64,000 nucleotides of DNA from Methylophaga sp. OBS1 (GCF_026319365.1 NZ_JAPDMS010000001.1:434977-498976), one strand, 5' to 3'; numbered from the stretch's first letter, positions 8,770 to 17,815 are shown. Notes: generated by a model from the sequence alone, not told the origin. A program made the numbers and translations.

Positions 8770-10428
8770 ATGGCGCAATACGTTTACAGTATGAATCGCG
8801 TTGGCAAAGTCGTTCCGCCGAAACGCGAAATTCTCAAAGATATTTCCCTCTCATTCTTTCCCGGTGCCAAGATTGGTGTGCTGGGTCTCAACGGTGCCGG
8901 TAAATCCACATTACTGAAAATCATGGCCGGCCTGGATCAGGACTATATTGGTGAAGCCAGACCCATGCCCGGCATTAATGTCGGTTACCTGCCGCAGGAA
9001 CCGGAACTGGACGACAACAAAACCGTTCTGGAAGTTGTCGAGGAAGCGGTTTCTGATGTCAAAGAGGCACTGGCTGAACTCGATGCCGTATATGCCGCCT
9101 ATGCAGAACCGGATGCCGATTTCGATGAGCTGGCTAAAAAACAGGCCAATCTCGAGAATCTGATTCAGGCCAAAGATGGCCATAACCTGGAAAACGCGCT
9201 GGAGCGTGCGGCCGATGCCCTGCGTCTGCCACCCTGGGATGCCAAAGTCGGCACCTTGTCCGGTGGTGAGCGCCGCCGTGTCGCTTTATGCCGCCTGCTG
9301 CTGGATCATCCTGACATGCTGCTGCTGGATGAGCCCACCAACCACCTGGACGCCGAATCGATTGCCTGGATTGAGCGTTTCCTGCAGGAATACCCGGGTA
9401 CCGTGGTCGCTATTACCCATGATCGCTACTTCCTTGATAATGCCGCTGGCTGGATCCTGGAGCTGGATCGTGGTCGTGGTATTCCTTATGAAGGCAACTA
9501 CTCTTCATGGCTGGAACAGAAAGAAAAACGTCTGGAACAGGAAGCCAAGGAAGAAGCCTCACATCGCAAGGCGATTGAAGCCGAGCTGGAATGGGTCCGT
9601 CAGGGCGCCAAAGGTCGTCAGGCCAAATCCAAAGCCCGTCTGAAACAATTCGAAGAAATGAACTCTCGCGAATTTCAGAAGCGAAACGAGACCCAGGAAA
9701 TCTATATTCCACCCGGCCCACGCCTGGGTGACAAGGTCATTGAACTGCACAATGTGACCAAATCCTACGGTGAAAAACTGCTGTTTGAAAACCTGAACTT
9801 CTCGATTCCAGCGGGTGCCATCGTCGGTATCGTCGGTCCCAACGGTGCCGGTAAGTCAACCCTGTTCCGGATGATTGCCGGTGAAGAGCAACCCGATAGC
9901 GGTGAAATCGAGATTGGCAGTACTGTTAAACTGGCTTATGTGAATCAATCACGCGAGCTGGATGGCAAGAAAACCGTGTTCGAGGAAATCTCTGACGGTG
10001 CCGATATGATTACTGTCGGCAACTATCAGACTCCGTCACGCGCCTATTGCGGCCGTTTTAACTTCAAAGGCTCGGATCAACAGAAATACGTGAAAGATCT
10101 GTCCGGTGGTGAACGTAACCGTTTGCACATGGCCAAGCTGCTGAAAGAAGGTGGCAACGTTTTGCTGCTCGACGAACCGACCAATGATCTGGACATCGAA
10201 ACGCTGAGGGCCTTGGAAGAAGCGCTGCTCGCCTTCCCGGGTTCAGCCGTGGTGATTTCGCATGATCGCTGGTTCCTTGACCGGATTTGTACCCACATCA
10301 TCGCCTACGAAGGCGAGTCCAATGTGGTCTTCTTCGAAGGCAACTACAGTGACTATGCCGAAGACTACTTCAAACGTTTCGGTAAGGATCACCAGCCGGA
10401 GCGGATTAAATACCGTCGTATCAGCTGA
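8770..10428 (+). CDS. ettA: Energy-dependent translational throttle A (ABC-F ATPase)
   Basis: 552 residues, the usual EttA length. There are two ABC nucleotide-binding domains. The first has Walker A GLNGAGKST and signature LSGGERRRVALCRLLL; the second has GPNGAGKST and LSGGERNRLHMAKLLKEGG. Both have LLLDEPTN Walker B regions. Between them is the charged interdomain linker characteristic of ABC-F proteins. There are no membrane segments, so this is not a transporter subunit. EttA binds the ribosomal E site and gates the first peptide bond according to the ATP/ADP ratio. It appears to be monocistronic. Confidence 0.97.
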   Translation: MAQYVYSMNRVGKVVPPKREILKDISLSFFPGAKIGVLGLNGAGKSTLLKIMAGLDQDYIGEARPMPGINVGYLPQEPELDDNKTVLEVVEEAVSDVKEALAELDAVYAAYAEPDADFDELAKKQANLENLIQAKDGHNLENALERAADALRLPPWDAKVGTLSGGERRRVALCRLLLDHPDMLLLDEPTNHLDAESIAWIERFLQEYPGTVVAITHDRYFLDNAAGWILELDRGRGIPYEGNYSSWLEQKEKRLEQEAKEEASHRKAIEAELEWVRQGAKGRQAKSKARLKQFEEMNSREFQKRNETQEIYIPPGPRLGDKVIELHNVTKSYGEKLLFENLNFSIPAGAIVGIVGPNGAGKSTLFRMIAGEEQPDSGEIEIGSTVKLAYVNQSRELDGKKTVFEEISDGADMITVGNYQTPSRAYCGRFNFKGSDQQKYVKDLSGGERNRLHMAKLLKEGGNVLLLDEPTNDLDIETLRALEEALLAFPGSAVVISHDRWFLDRICTHIIAYEGESNVVFFEGNYSDYAEDYFKRFGKDHQPERIKYRRIS

Positions 10429-10442
10429 TAAAGCATAAACTC

Positions 10443-10539
10443 ATCCGCAGATGACGCAGATGGACACAGATTTTTGATCGCAGCTTTTAGAGCCTTAGCT
10501 GTCCTCCTGAATCTGTGAAAATCTGCGAAATCAGCGGAT
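10443..10539. repeat. Long inverted repeat made of CGCAGAT-type units (MITE-like interspersed repeat)
   Basis: The gap between the convergent ettA and cysI genes is filled by two inverted arms. The left arm (10443-10475) begins ATCCGCAGAT and contains three related units of about ten bases (CGCAGATGA, CGCAGATGGA, CACAGATTTT). The right arm (10510-10539), read on the other strand, begins ATCCGCTGAT and continues TTCGCAGATTTTCACAGATT. The arms match at most positions around a 34-base centre. The pattern resembles a CGCAGAT interspersed repeat that I recall from intergenic regions of many unrelated bacteria. Transcribed in either direction it would fold into a long stem. Confidence 0.7.
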
Positions 10540-10549
10540 AAATGTTTGT

Positions 10550-12262
10550 CTACTTCTGGTTGATAAGCGGTTCATGCATCATCTGCGGGGTCCGCTCTTC
10601 ACCGACAATGCCCTGACGCACCAGAAAATCACCGAAATATTCATTCTCATGTCGCTCGGCAGCAAATTGCTCAATCATCGGTTTCAGCGTATCGAGTATC
10701 GTTTTCTCATCTACATTTTCTAAATACAGTCGGTTCAGCCGCTGGCCACTGAAATCAGCCCCCAAATAGAGGTTATATTTACCCATCGCCTTACCCGTCA
10801 GGCCGATTTCACCCAGGTACGGCCGGGCACAACCATTGGGGCAGCCGGTCATCCGAATATTGATCAACTGATCCGGCAGACCGGCATCGACCACGATCTT
10901 TTCCAGCTTCTCGATAAACTCCGGTAGATATCGCTCGGCTTCAGCCATGGCAAGACCACAGGTCGGTAATGCAACACAGGCCATCGCATTCAAACGCAAG
11001 GCTGAACCCTGACTACCATCATCGAGCTGATATTTTGTAACGATGGCTTCAATCTCTTTGCGTTGCTCCGGACTGATATCGGCAATCATCAGGTTCTGAT
11101 TACAGGTGACACGAAACTCACCCTGAAGCATTTTCGCAATCTCCCTCAAGCCGGTCCGGGTTAACTGTTTTTCAGTATCGGCAACGCGACCACCGGGTAT
11201 GAATAAAGTCAGGTGAGACTGACCGTTTTCAGCTTCAGTCCAGCCGAACTTATCGCCATTTTCTTCTAGCTCGAATTCCCTGACCGCCTCCAGCGGCTGA
11301 CCGTGATACTCGGCGAACTTGTCTTTAAACCAGTCCAGCCCGTTATCATCAATCGTGTATTTAAAACGGGCATGAGCACGATTGCTGCGGTCACCGAAAT
11401 CACGCTGGATAGCGGCGATGGCTTCACAGGCCTTCACTGCCTGATCAGCAGGCACAAAGCCGACTACTGAAGCCAGCCGCGGATAAGTGGCTGGTTCGCC
11501 ATATGACATACCGAAACCACCACCGACAGCAATGTTAAAGCCCTGCAACTGACCATTATCGACAATCGCAATCAGACCGATATCGTTGGCAAGCACATCA
11601 CAATCATTACGGGGCGGTACCGCAATCGCGATTTTAAACTTACGCGGCAGATAGACATCGCCATAAAACGGTTCTTCCGGTTCACCGCTCTGAAAGACCT
11701 TGTCCTCACCCAACCAGATTTCGCCATAGGCACCTGACTGCCAGCAGAGATGTTCGCTGATATCCTGTGCAATCTGGTACACCTCGGCATGCACCGATGA
11801 CTGCTGCGGGTTGATACTGGTGACGACATTACGGTTTACATCACCGCAGGCGCCTTTGCTGTCCAGCAGCAGCTGATTGATCTGCTGCATAAAAGATTTC
11901 AGATCTTTTTTCAGGATTTCGTGAAATTGAAAGGTCTGCCGTGTCGTCAGACGCAAAGTGCCGTTGGAGCAGTCATCGGCGATCGCATCCAGGCCCAGCC
12001 ATTGCTGCGGACTCAACACCCCACCCGGCAGGCGCAGACGCACCATAAAGGAATACAGCGGCTCCAGTTTCTGATGACGGCGTTCATCACGCAGATCCCG
12101 ATGATCCTGCATATAACTGCCGTGGAATTTAAGCAGTTTATTATCATCATCGGAGATGGCCCCTGTTGCCATATCGGCAAGGCCCTCTTCAATATGACCA
12201 CGCAAAAATTGACTGTTGAGTTTAAGCAGCTCTGCTTCGGGTAACTTATCGTTCATAATCAC
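10550..12262 (-). CDS. cysI: NADPH sulfite reductase hemoprotein, beta subunit
   Basis: 570 residues. Four cysteines form the siroheme/[4Fe-4S] site: Cys429 and Cys435 (CVALPTC) and Cys474 and Cys478 (CPNGC), in the same arrangement as E. coli CysI. The two sulfite/nitrite reductase repeats and the ferredoxin-like half domains are recognisable, including LRLTTRQTFQFHEILKKDLK near the N-terminus. The enzyme reduces sulfite to sulfide in the cytoplasm with electrons from the CysJ flavoprotein, whose gene lies 30 bases upstream on the same strand. cysH is not in the window, and no other sulfate-assimilation gene is nearby. Confidence 0.97.
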   Translation of the reverse strand: MIMNDKLPEAELLKLNSQFLRGHIEEGLADMATGAISDDDNKLLKFHGSYMQDHRDLRDERRHQKLEPLYSFMVRLRLPGGVLSPQQWLGLDAIADDCSNGTLRLTTRQTFQFHEILKKDLKSFMQQINQLLLDSKGACGDVNRNVVTSINPQQSSVHAEVYQIAQDISEHLCWQSGAYGEIWLGEDKVFQSGEPEEPFYGDVYLPRKFKIAIAVPPRNDCDVLANDIGLIAIVDNGQLQGFNIAVGGGFGMSYGEPATYPRLASVVGFVPADQAVKACEAIAAIQRDFGDRSNRAHARFKYTIDDNGLDWFKDKFAEYHGQPLEAVREFELEENGDKFGWTEAENGQSHLTLFIPGGRVADTEKQLTRTGLREIAKMLQGEFRVTCNQNLMIADISPEQRKEIEAIVTKYQLDDGSQGSALRLNAMACVALPTCGLAMAEAERYLPEFIEKLEKIVVDAGLPDQLINIRMTGCPNGCARPYLGEIGLTGKAMGKYNLYLGADFSGQRLNRLYLENVDEKTILDTLKPMIEQFAAERHENEYFGDFLVRQGIVGEERTPQMMHEPLINQK

Positions 12263-12292
12263 CTAAAAGGGTTTTAAGGTCTGCGTATCGCA

Positions 12293-14092
12293 TTAATAGA
12301 CATCGCGCTGGTAACGCTTGTCTCTGGTAAGCTGTCGCAGATAGTCGCTGGCTTCATCACGGGTTTTTCCACCCTGCTGGCTGATGATGTCCAGTAAGGC
12401 TTCATTCACGTCCGGTGCCATGTTGTCGGCATCACCGCAGACATAAATGTGCGCCCCTTCCTGCAGCCAGTTCCAGATATCAACCGCATTCTGTCTGAGA
12501 CGGTGTTGCACATAAACTTTCTCAGCCTGATCACGTGAGAAAGCGACATCAAGACGCGTCAGCAAGCCGGATTTACGCCAGGCCAGCCATTCGACCTGGT
12601 AGAGAAAATCACTTAAAAAGTGCTGATCACCGAAAAACAGCCAGTTTCTTCCTGTCGCATCACGTTCCTCACGTTCCTGCATAAAGCTGCGAAATGGCGC
12701 AACACCGGTACCGGGACCAATCATAATGATGGGCGTATTGTCATCATCCGGCAGTTTGAAGTTTTTATTGCTGTCTATGTAGACTGGGACCTTACTGTCT
12801 TCTGTCAGTCTATCAGCCAGCCAGGTTGAGGCCACACCACTACGCTCACGTTCATGTGCCGAATAGCGCACTGCAGCCACAGTAATATGGACTTCATCCT
12901 CGACCGCGGCCTGGCTGGATGCAATCGAATACATTCTGGGCGGCAGCTTGCGGAGTAGGTTTACAAAAGTAGTCGCATCCAGGTTCTTGATCGGATAAGC
13001 CTGGATCAGGTCGAGCACATCTCTGCCCTGCAGCCATTCATTTAATGCAGCTTTATCAGCGACCAGTGAATTAAGTGCATCAGAGCCAGCCAATTCGGCC
13101 CACTGTTCCAGCATCGGCCGGGTCAGAACCGTAATCTCGCGTTGATACAGCAACAACTCGCTCAGTTTTTGTTGCTCTGTGTCGTTATCAATCAAAGTTT
13201 CAGGGTCAAAGCCAAGTGTTTCAATCACAGCCGCTACCAAAGCAGGATCATTCTGGGCATACACGCCCAGTGCGTCACCAGGCTGATATTGCAGGCCCGA
13301 ACCGTCCAGAGACAATTCCAGATGCAAGACCTCTTTGCTGGAGCCGCGTCCACTCAGAACCTGCTTTTCCAATACCTCGGCTGGAAACGGATTTTTACGG
13401 TCATACGTAGTTTTGGCTGCTGTTTGAGCAGGTAGATTAAAACTCGGCGTGTTGCTAATAGCAGCGGTCGCTGACAAGGCCTCAATCAGCTCGTTAATCC
13501 AGGCATCAGCAGCTTCGTCATAATCCACGTCACAATCCACCCGTGGCACAATCGCCGTCGCTCCCAGAGCAGTGAGTCTGGCATCAAAATCCTTGCCGGT
13601 CTGGCAAAAAAATTCATAGCTGGAGTCACCCAGCGACAGAACGCTGTACTGCAGCTGCTTTAATTCCGGCGCCTTGCGGCTGTGTAAGAACTCATACAGA
13701 TCAAGCGCATTATCCGGTGGATCGCCCTCCCCATGCGTAGAAGAGAGAATGGCAAGATATTCTTCATTTTTCAGCTGTTTGGGCTTGTACTCGGCCATAT
13801 CCACCACCTTGGCTTCAATACCGCCTGCCAGTGCCTTCTCAGCCAGCAAATTGGCGACATCTTCAGTATTGCCGGTCTGCGAGCCATACAGAATAGTCAG
13901 TGCCACTGAACTGGGCTGCTGAGCATCAGGCACGGAAACAGCTTGTCCCTGCATTGCCTCCTGTGCAGCACGAAAGCCTGACAGGTAGCCAGACAGCCAT
14001 TCGACCTGCCAGCTTTCCAGATCCTGCAGTAGATTATTGAGTTGCGCTAACTGCTCGTCAGTCAATGGCGCATTATCCAACCTGATATTCAT
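12293..14092 (-). CDS. cysJ: NADPH sulfite reductase flavoprotein, alpha subunit
   Basis: 599 residues. The N-terminal flavodoxin domain (about 65-205) has ILYGSQTGNTEDVA for FMN phosphate binding. It is followed by a FAD-binding domain with RMYSIASSQ and a NADP-binding domain with GPGTGVAPFRSFMQER, ending in the aromatic C-terminus RDVY, as in CysJ. It passes electrons from NADPH via FAD and FMN to CysI. It is first in the cysJ-cysI unit. The upstream region is strongly AT-rich, as expected for a regulated promoter. CysB control is likely by analogy, but I could not fix a site. Confidence 0.96.
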   Translation of the reverse strand: MNIRLDNAPLTDEQLAQLNNLLQDLESWQVEWLSGYLSGFRAAQEAMQGQAVSVPDAQQPSSVALTILYGSQTGNTEDVANLLAEKALAGGIEAKVVDMAEYKPKQLKNEEYLAILSSTHGEGDPPDNALDLYEFLHSRKAPELKQLQYSVLSLGDSSYEFFCQTGKDFDARLTALGATAIVPRVDCDVDYDEAADAWINELIEALSATAAISNTPSFNLPAQTAAKTTYDRKNPFPAEVLEKQVLSGRGSSKEVLHLELSLDGSGLQYQPGDALGVYAQNDPALVAAVIETLGFDPETLIDNDTEQQKLSELLLYQREITVLTRPMLEQWAELAGSDALNSLVADKAALNEWLQGRDVLDLIQAYPIKNLDATTFVNLLRKLPPRMYSIASSQAAVEDEVHITVAAVRYSAHERERSGVASTWLADRLTEDSKVPVYIDSNKNFKLPDDDNTPIIMIGPGTGVAPFRSFMQEREERDATGRNWLFFGDQHFLSDFLYQVEWLAWRKSGLLTRLDVAFSRDQAEKVYVQHRLRQNAVDIWNWLQEGAHIYVCGDADNMAPDVNEALLDIISQQGGKTRDEASDYLRQLTRDKRYQRDVY

Positions 14093-14416
14093 TCCTGATT
14101 CGTCTCAAAAGTTGATGTCTATGTTGAGAAAATACCAAAATCACTTATAAATATAAAATATATATTATCTCTTTGTATATTTTAAAATTAAATATAGCTG
14201 TTTTGACAGCGCTTTCTTTTCTACTTTTTGTCCACCCATAACAATCTAAATGTTGTGAATGCGGCGTGATGCTTCTTCTGCCCATGCGTTGAAACCGTTA
14301 TATAAAAAATTGCTTTTTCAGACTTCGCGGGTTATACAAATTTAACGTGTTAGGGATGGCGCGCCGTTTTGGGCTGCCAAATACAGAGTGGTTATTAACA
14401 GGGAGTAGATTGGGCG
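14093..14416. promoter_or_regulatory. AT-rich divergent promoter region of cysJ and the EAL gene
   Basis: 324 bases between divergent genes. Positions about 14136-14200 are almost pure A and T (runs such as ATAAATATAAAATATATATT), well below the base composition of the neighbouring genes. This suits promoter UP elements and binding by nucleoid proteins or a LysR-type regulator. A GGGAG sequence precedes the EAL gene start at 14417. I could not assign individual -35/-10 boxes with confidence, and I see no small coding sequence. Confidence 0.45.
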
Positions 14417-16093
14417 ATGCACACCGTAAGTGTTTTTCAGTGGTTTAACCGCCACAAGCAGGTGATCAACTATTCTGCTGCACCGATGCTGGTATTGTTG
14501 ACGATTGCTGTCGGTTTACTTGTCTACTACACCGGCGGTATTAAATATGTCTATTCCCATTCTATGTATGTTCCTATCGTGCTGTCCGGTATGATTTACG
14601 GCGTGACTGGGGGCGTGACTATTGCCTTGATTGGTGGTCTGATTCTTGGACCCAATATGCCGTTGGATATCGTCACCGGTGAAATGCAGCCCACGGTTAA
14701 CTGGCTCTATCGAACGGGTTTTTTTGTTCTCCTCGGTTCTTTGAGTGGTGCCGTCAGCGCCACTGTACGAAACTACATTCGACACCTGCACTGGGTCTCA
14801 CGTCATGACGTGGCAACACAATTACCTAACAGGCTGGCGCTGATGGATGACCTTAGCTTGATACCTCGTCGTAAACGTTCGGCTGTTCAAAACAGAATAT
14901 TGCTCGTGCTGTCAGTCAATAGCACAGTAGAGCTCAAAGCGGCTTTTGGGCATGAGGTGATAGAAAGCATCATCACGCAGACAGCGCATCGTTTCAATCA
15001 TATTCTGATTAATCGAGGACAGGTATACCGTGCCGATACTGAAGAAGTTAGCGCGTTGATTGAACTCATAGACATACAGGATATGAATGAAATTTTGCTG
15101 GATTTAAATCGTACATCACGTCTGCCTTACCAGTTTGAAGGCATACCGGTACATGTCGATTCCCGAATGGGCTATGTCACTATCACTGATGTTCATAGCA
15201 ATCCGGGACTCTATCTACAACAAGCGGAGGCTGCGCTTAGTGCAGCCAATGACTCATTACTGGAATTTGTAGAATATCAACCCTCTATCAAACTGGCTAC
15301 CAGAGAGAACGTGTCCTTGCTGGGCGAGTTAATGAGAGCGATTGAACAGAATCAGCTCAAACTCCATTATCAGCCAAAAATCGATATCCACTCCGGCAAG
15401 CTCCTTGGTGTAGAAGCACTACTTCGCTGGACTCACCCAAGCCGCGGTAATATTCCACCAGGCACTTTTATTCCCTGCGCTGAAAGAAGTAGCTTAATTC
15501 ACCCGCTCACCGAATTTGTTCTCACTCAAACGATGCATACCGCGCTCCACTTCCAGGAGCAATCCATCTCCGTACCTATCGCAGTCAATATCTCTGCCCA
15601 TAACCTCTGTCAGCCTGATTTCGCCGAGAATATATTTAAACTACTGGCTGAGTTCGGCCTTGAAGGTACAGTGCTGGAATTGGAATTGACCGAAAGTGCG
15701 CTTATCAAAGATATGAACCACACGATTCACGAGCTTACTAAGCTTGCTGACGCCGGCATTCAGATTGCGGTCGATGATTTTGGTACGGGATATTCCTCTC
15801 TGCAATACCTCCATCGTTTGCCGATAACTCACTTGAAAATTGATCAGTCATTTGTGAGGCGTTTGCCCCGAGGCCAGGATGCCATACATATCATCGAGGC
15901 TGCTGTCAGCCTTGCCCACAAGATCGACCTGACAACAATTGCCGAGGGCGTTGAAAATGCTGCCGTAATGCAATTCCTTGGCGATATTGGCTGTGATATG
16001 GCACAAGGCTTTTATATTTCCAGGCCGGTGCCGGAGAACGATTTCATCGACTGGTACAAGCAGCATCAGGGAGCAATCAACTGGCAACACTAA
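14417..16093 (+). CDS. Membrane EAL-domain phosphodiesterase with degenerate GGDEF domain
   Basis: 558 residues. The first about 120 residues contain four or so hydrophobic segments, including a YVPIVLSGMIYGVTGGVTIA stretch, like an integral membrane sensory domain. Next comes a GGDEF-type fold (about 130-300) in which the signature position reads RADTEEV, so cyclase activity is lost. The EAL domain is intact: EALLRW (EAL at 333-335), an asparagine in NISAHN, DDFGTGYSSL from 453, and KIDQSF. It should hydrolyse cyclic di-GMP at the membrane; the degenerate domain may bind GTP as a regulator, as in several known hybrids. It is transcribed alone, with a strong terminator downstream at 16201. 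Confidence 0.93.
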   Translation: MHTVSVFQWFNRHKQVINYSAAPMLVLLTIAVGLLVYYTGGIKYVYSHSMYVPIVLSGMIYGVTGGVTIALIGGLILGPNMPLDIVTGEMQPTVNWLYRTGFFVLLGSLSGAVSATVRNYIRHLHWVSRHDVATQLPNRLALMDDLSLIPRRKRSAVQNRILLVLSVNSTVELKAAFGHEVIESIITQTAHRFNHILINRGQVYRADTEEVSALIELIDIQDMNEILLDLNRTSRLPYQFEGIPVHVDSRMGYVTITDVHSNPGLYLQQAEAALSAANDSLLEFVEYQPSIKLATRENVSLLGELMRAIEQNQLKLHYQPKIDIHSGKLLGVEALLRWTHPSRGNIPPGTFIPCAERSSLIHPLTEFVLTQTMHTALHFQEQSISVPIAVNISAHNLCQPDFAENIFKLLAEFGLEGTVLELELTESALIKDMNHTIHELTKLADAGIQIAVDDFGTGYSSLQYLHRLPITHLKIDQSFVRRLPRGQDAIHIIEAAVSLAHKIDLTTIAEGVENAAVMQFLGDIGCDMAQGFYISRPVPENDFIDWYKQHQGAINWQH

Positions 16094-16151
16094 GCCAAAA
16101 TTATTTTTTCAGCTGAGTGAATTTTTTGCCTTTGCATTTGTCTTTAATATT

Positions 16152-16169
16152 GCTGCTTGCCAAAGCAGC
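16152..16169 (+). other. Small hairpin upstream of the main terminator
   Basis: GCTGCTT (16152-16158) pairs with AAGCAGC (16163-16169) around a four-base loop. The sequence that follows is only moderately T-rich. It lies 59 bases after the EAL gene stop and could act with the stronger hairpin at 16201 as a tandem termination signal. Confidence 0.35.
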
Positions 16170-16200
16170 ATCTTTATCCTTGCTATATCTTGGTTGACTT

Positions 16201-16232
16201 TGGATGGCACCTTTCGTGCCATCCATTTTTTT
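16201..16232 (+). terminator. Rho-independent terminator of the EAL gene
   Basis: A perfect 10-base stem, TGGATGGCAC (16201-16210) with GTGCCATCCA (16216-16225), closes a five-base CTTTC loop. It is followed at once by a run of seven T residues (16226-16232). It lies about 110 bases after the EAL gene stop and 10 bases before the next start codon. This argues that the next gene starts at 16243 and not at the ATG inside the stem (16204). Confidence 0.88.
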
Positions 16233-16242
16233 AAACCTGACT

Positions 16243-16620
16243 ATGAAAGCGTCTCAAAAAGCCCGCCTCAAACTTCGCTGTCCCATCTCTCTGGGGAGAA
16301 ACCATCAAATTACAGTACCTGATGGCTGGTTCGATCTGGTTTACGGGATGTGCGCGAGTATTGAAGACGTAGTTCAGCAAGTCAATCTGAAACGCCGGCA
16401 ACGCATGTTTCTCCCGCGTATACTTTTCATCGAGGAGCATATGGGCAAACTGACTTGCGAGGTGATTAACCGCAACAGGGATATCAGCGAGATTATCAAG
16501 AAAGCTCAGATGCGTTCAGTACAGCTGTGTATGTATTGTGGCGAAGAAGCCCATCAGTTTCGAAGAGGCGGGCACCTCATCACTTGTTGCCATCGGCATC
16601 GCTCTCAATTTTCTCTCTAA
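16243..16620 (+). CDS. Small protein with C-terminal zinc-ribbon-like cysteine/histidine cluster
   Basis: 125 residues from the ATG at 16243. A longer frame from 16204 would begin inside a terminator stem and is unlikely. No signal peptide. The protein is basic. The last 35 residues contain CMYCGEEAHQF and CCHRHR, that is C-x2-C followed by a CC-x-H-x-H group, a plausible zinc site. Two further cysteines lie upstream. I do not recognise the family. The gene ends one base before the stop codon of the convergent small secreted protein. With a terminator just upstream and no clear promoter, its expression is uncertain. Confidence 0.55.
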   Translation: MKASQKARLKLRCPISLGRNHQITVPDGWFDLVYGMCASIEDVVQQVNLKRRQRMFLPRILFIEEHMGKLTCEVINRNRDISEIIKKAQMRSVQLCMYCGEEAHQFRRGGHLITCCHRHRSQFSL

Positions 16621-16932
16621 TCAGGGTTTATTACGCATACAACTGTCGTAGACCTGGGTTTCCACTTGATCTTCGTTAAGTGAATCATCAAAGTTAAAAG
16701 CTAGGTTTATTGCCAAATCTACGATGCGGAAAAAATCACTGTTAATAAATTCAGGTGGCGTGCTCTGCTGCATGTCCGCTTTAGACTTTCCTTCCAGCCG
16801 CTGAGCGTAATAATCGCCGGTCAATGAGGCAATCATAGCGCATTGTTTATGTTCATCCTGCGCCATGACGGATGAAGAGAAAAAACCCGTCATAAACAGC
16901 GCCATCCACATCCAGGTCAATTTGCTAAGCAT
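16621..16932 (-). CDS. Small secreted protein with a cysteine pair, unknown function
   Basis: 103 residues. The signal peptide (about 1-24, ending VMAQ) leaves a mature protein of about 79 residues with one cysteine near each end (QCAMIA and YDSCMRNK), probably forming a disulfide in the periplasm. The pattern (Cys near the start, a YYAQRLEGKS segment, a QVETQVYDSC end) resembles small uncharacterised periplasmic proteins common in gammaproteobacteria. No enzyme motif is visible. Its stop codon directly abuts that of the convergent zinc-ribbon-like gene. Confidence 0.7.
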   Translation of the reverse strand: MLSKLTWMWMALFMTGFFSSSVMAQDEHKQCAMIASLTGDYYAQRLEGKSKADMQQSTPPEFINSDFFRIVDLAINLAFNFDDSLNEDQVETQVYDSCMRNKP

Positions 16933-17027
16933 GAGATTTCCCCGTTTTTTTCACGTATCGTTCGCAACTAGACTGCGATAATGTCCATTAATATCCGAGC
17001 TAAATTTAAATGACTGAAGGAAACAAG

Positions 17028-17396
17028 ATGAAAGCCCTACTTATTGTCGCTCACGGTAGCCGCAGGCAAGCTTCAAATCAGGAAGTATTCGCCCTGGCAG
17101 AACAATTGCGTTCCAGTCAGCAGCCAGAGTTTGATTTGGTGGAGGCCGCTTTTCTGGAACTCGCCGACCCATCGATCCCAGATGGCGTCGCCCATTGCAT
17201 CAGCGAGGGTGCAAATGAAGTGATCGTGTTCCCCTATTTCCTCAATTCAGGTCGACATGTCACTGAGGATATACCGGGTATTCTCGATGAAGTACGCACC
17301 CGGCATCCCTCTGTCTGCATTGTTCTCAGTCAGCACATTGGCGCATCTCCCGCCATGCCCGAACTGGTATTGCAGACCGCGACTAGTCATGCATAA
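17028..17396 (+). CDS. CbiX/SirB-like sirohydrochlorin chelatase-family protein
   Basis: 122 residues from the ATG at 17028, chosen because GAAGGA lies six bases upstream; an ATG at 17010 would add six residues without a ribosome-binding site. MKALLIVAHGSR and VIVFPYFLNSGRHVTEDIP are the two metal-site signatures of short CbiX/SirB proteins, with the conserved histidines in AHGS and GRHV. These insert cobalt or iron into sirohydrochlorin. A siroheme role would fit the sulfite reductase hemoprotein CysI in this genome, although the genes are not adjacent. The 3' end overlaps the convergent gene by 14 bases. Confidence 0.85.
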   Translation: MKALLIVAHGSRRQASNQEVFALAEQLRSSQQPEFDLVEAAFLELADPSIPDGVAHCISEGANEVIVFPYFLNSGRHVTEDIPGILDEVRTRHPSVCIVLSQHIGASPAMPELVLQTATSHA

Positions 17397-17751
17397 AGCT
17401 ACCAGAGAACTGATGACCCGGTCGACGCTGATTCAGCTTGGTAATCAGCATCCGGATAGCCTGCTCGTCACCTGAAAACACATAGGGAGCCAGCTCGGCC
17501 AAACGGCCTTGAATATAAGGTGATATTTCGGTGTCTTCGACAAACATCTGTGAGCGAATTTCACAGATTTTCCTGATACCGTTGGCAAAGCGTTCTACAT
17601 CGTGCGCCGGGGTATTGTCCTCACCAAGCACCCAGCCACGGGTCTTCCACTCGTTATAGCAATCGTTAGCAAGCGAGCCAAAGGCAGGTTCCGCACTGAG
17701 CGGCATAGTCATTAGCATGGGCATGCTGGCTATCAGGAAAAGATGTCTCAT
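17383..17751 (-). CDS. Small secreted protein, unknown function
   Basis: 122 residues with a signal peptide (about 1-20, ending LSAEP). The mature part has two cysteines (NDCYNEW and RKICEIRS), which may form a disulfide. I recognise no domain. It lies 64 bases downstream of the SGNH lipase gene on the same strand and overlaps the chelatase gene by 14 bases at the 3' ends. The combination of a short exported protein and a cysteine pair is shared with the proteins at 16621 and 44787, though I see no convincing alignment among them. Confidence 0.65.
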   Translation of the reverse strand: MRHLFLIASMPMLMTMPLSAEPAFGSLANDCYNEWKTRGWVLGEDNTPAHDVERFANGIRKICEIRSQMFVEDTEISPYIQGRLAELAPYVFSGDEQAIRMLITKLNQRRPGHQFSGSFMHD

Positions 17752-17815
17752 CAGTCGCTGTCTCCGTGTTTCATCAACGGACTCAAACGCAATGACTGAA
17801 GTTCCTTATGGAGCG

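Noticed and set aside
9176..9643. 155-residue plus-strand frame within ettA
   Set aside because: Same-strand shadow frame, rich in Trp, Cys and Pro, inside the first ABC module. No start signal.
16204..16242. Earlier ATG for the zinc-ribbon-like gene
   Set aside because: It lies within the stem of a strong terminator and has no ribosome-binding site.
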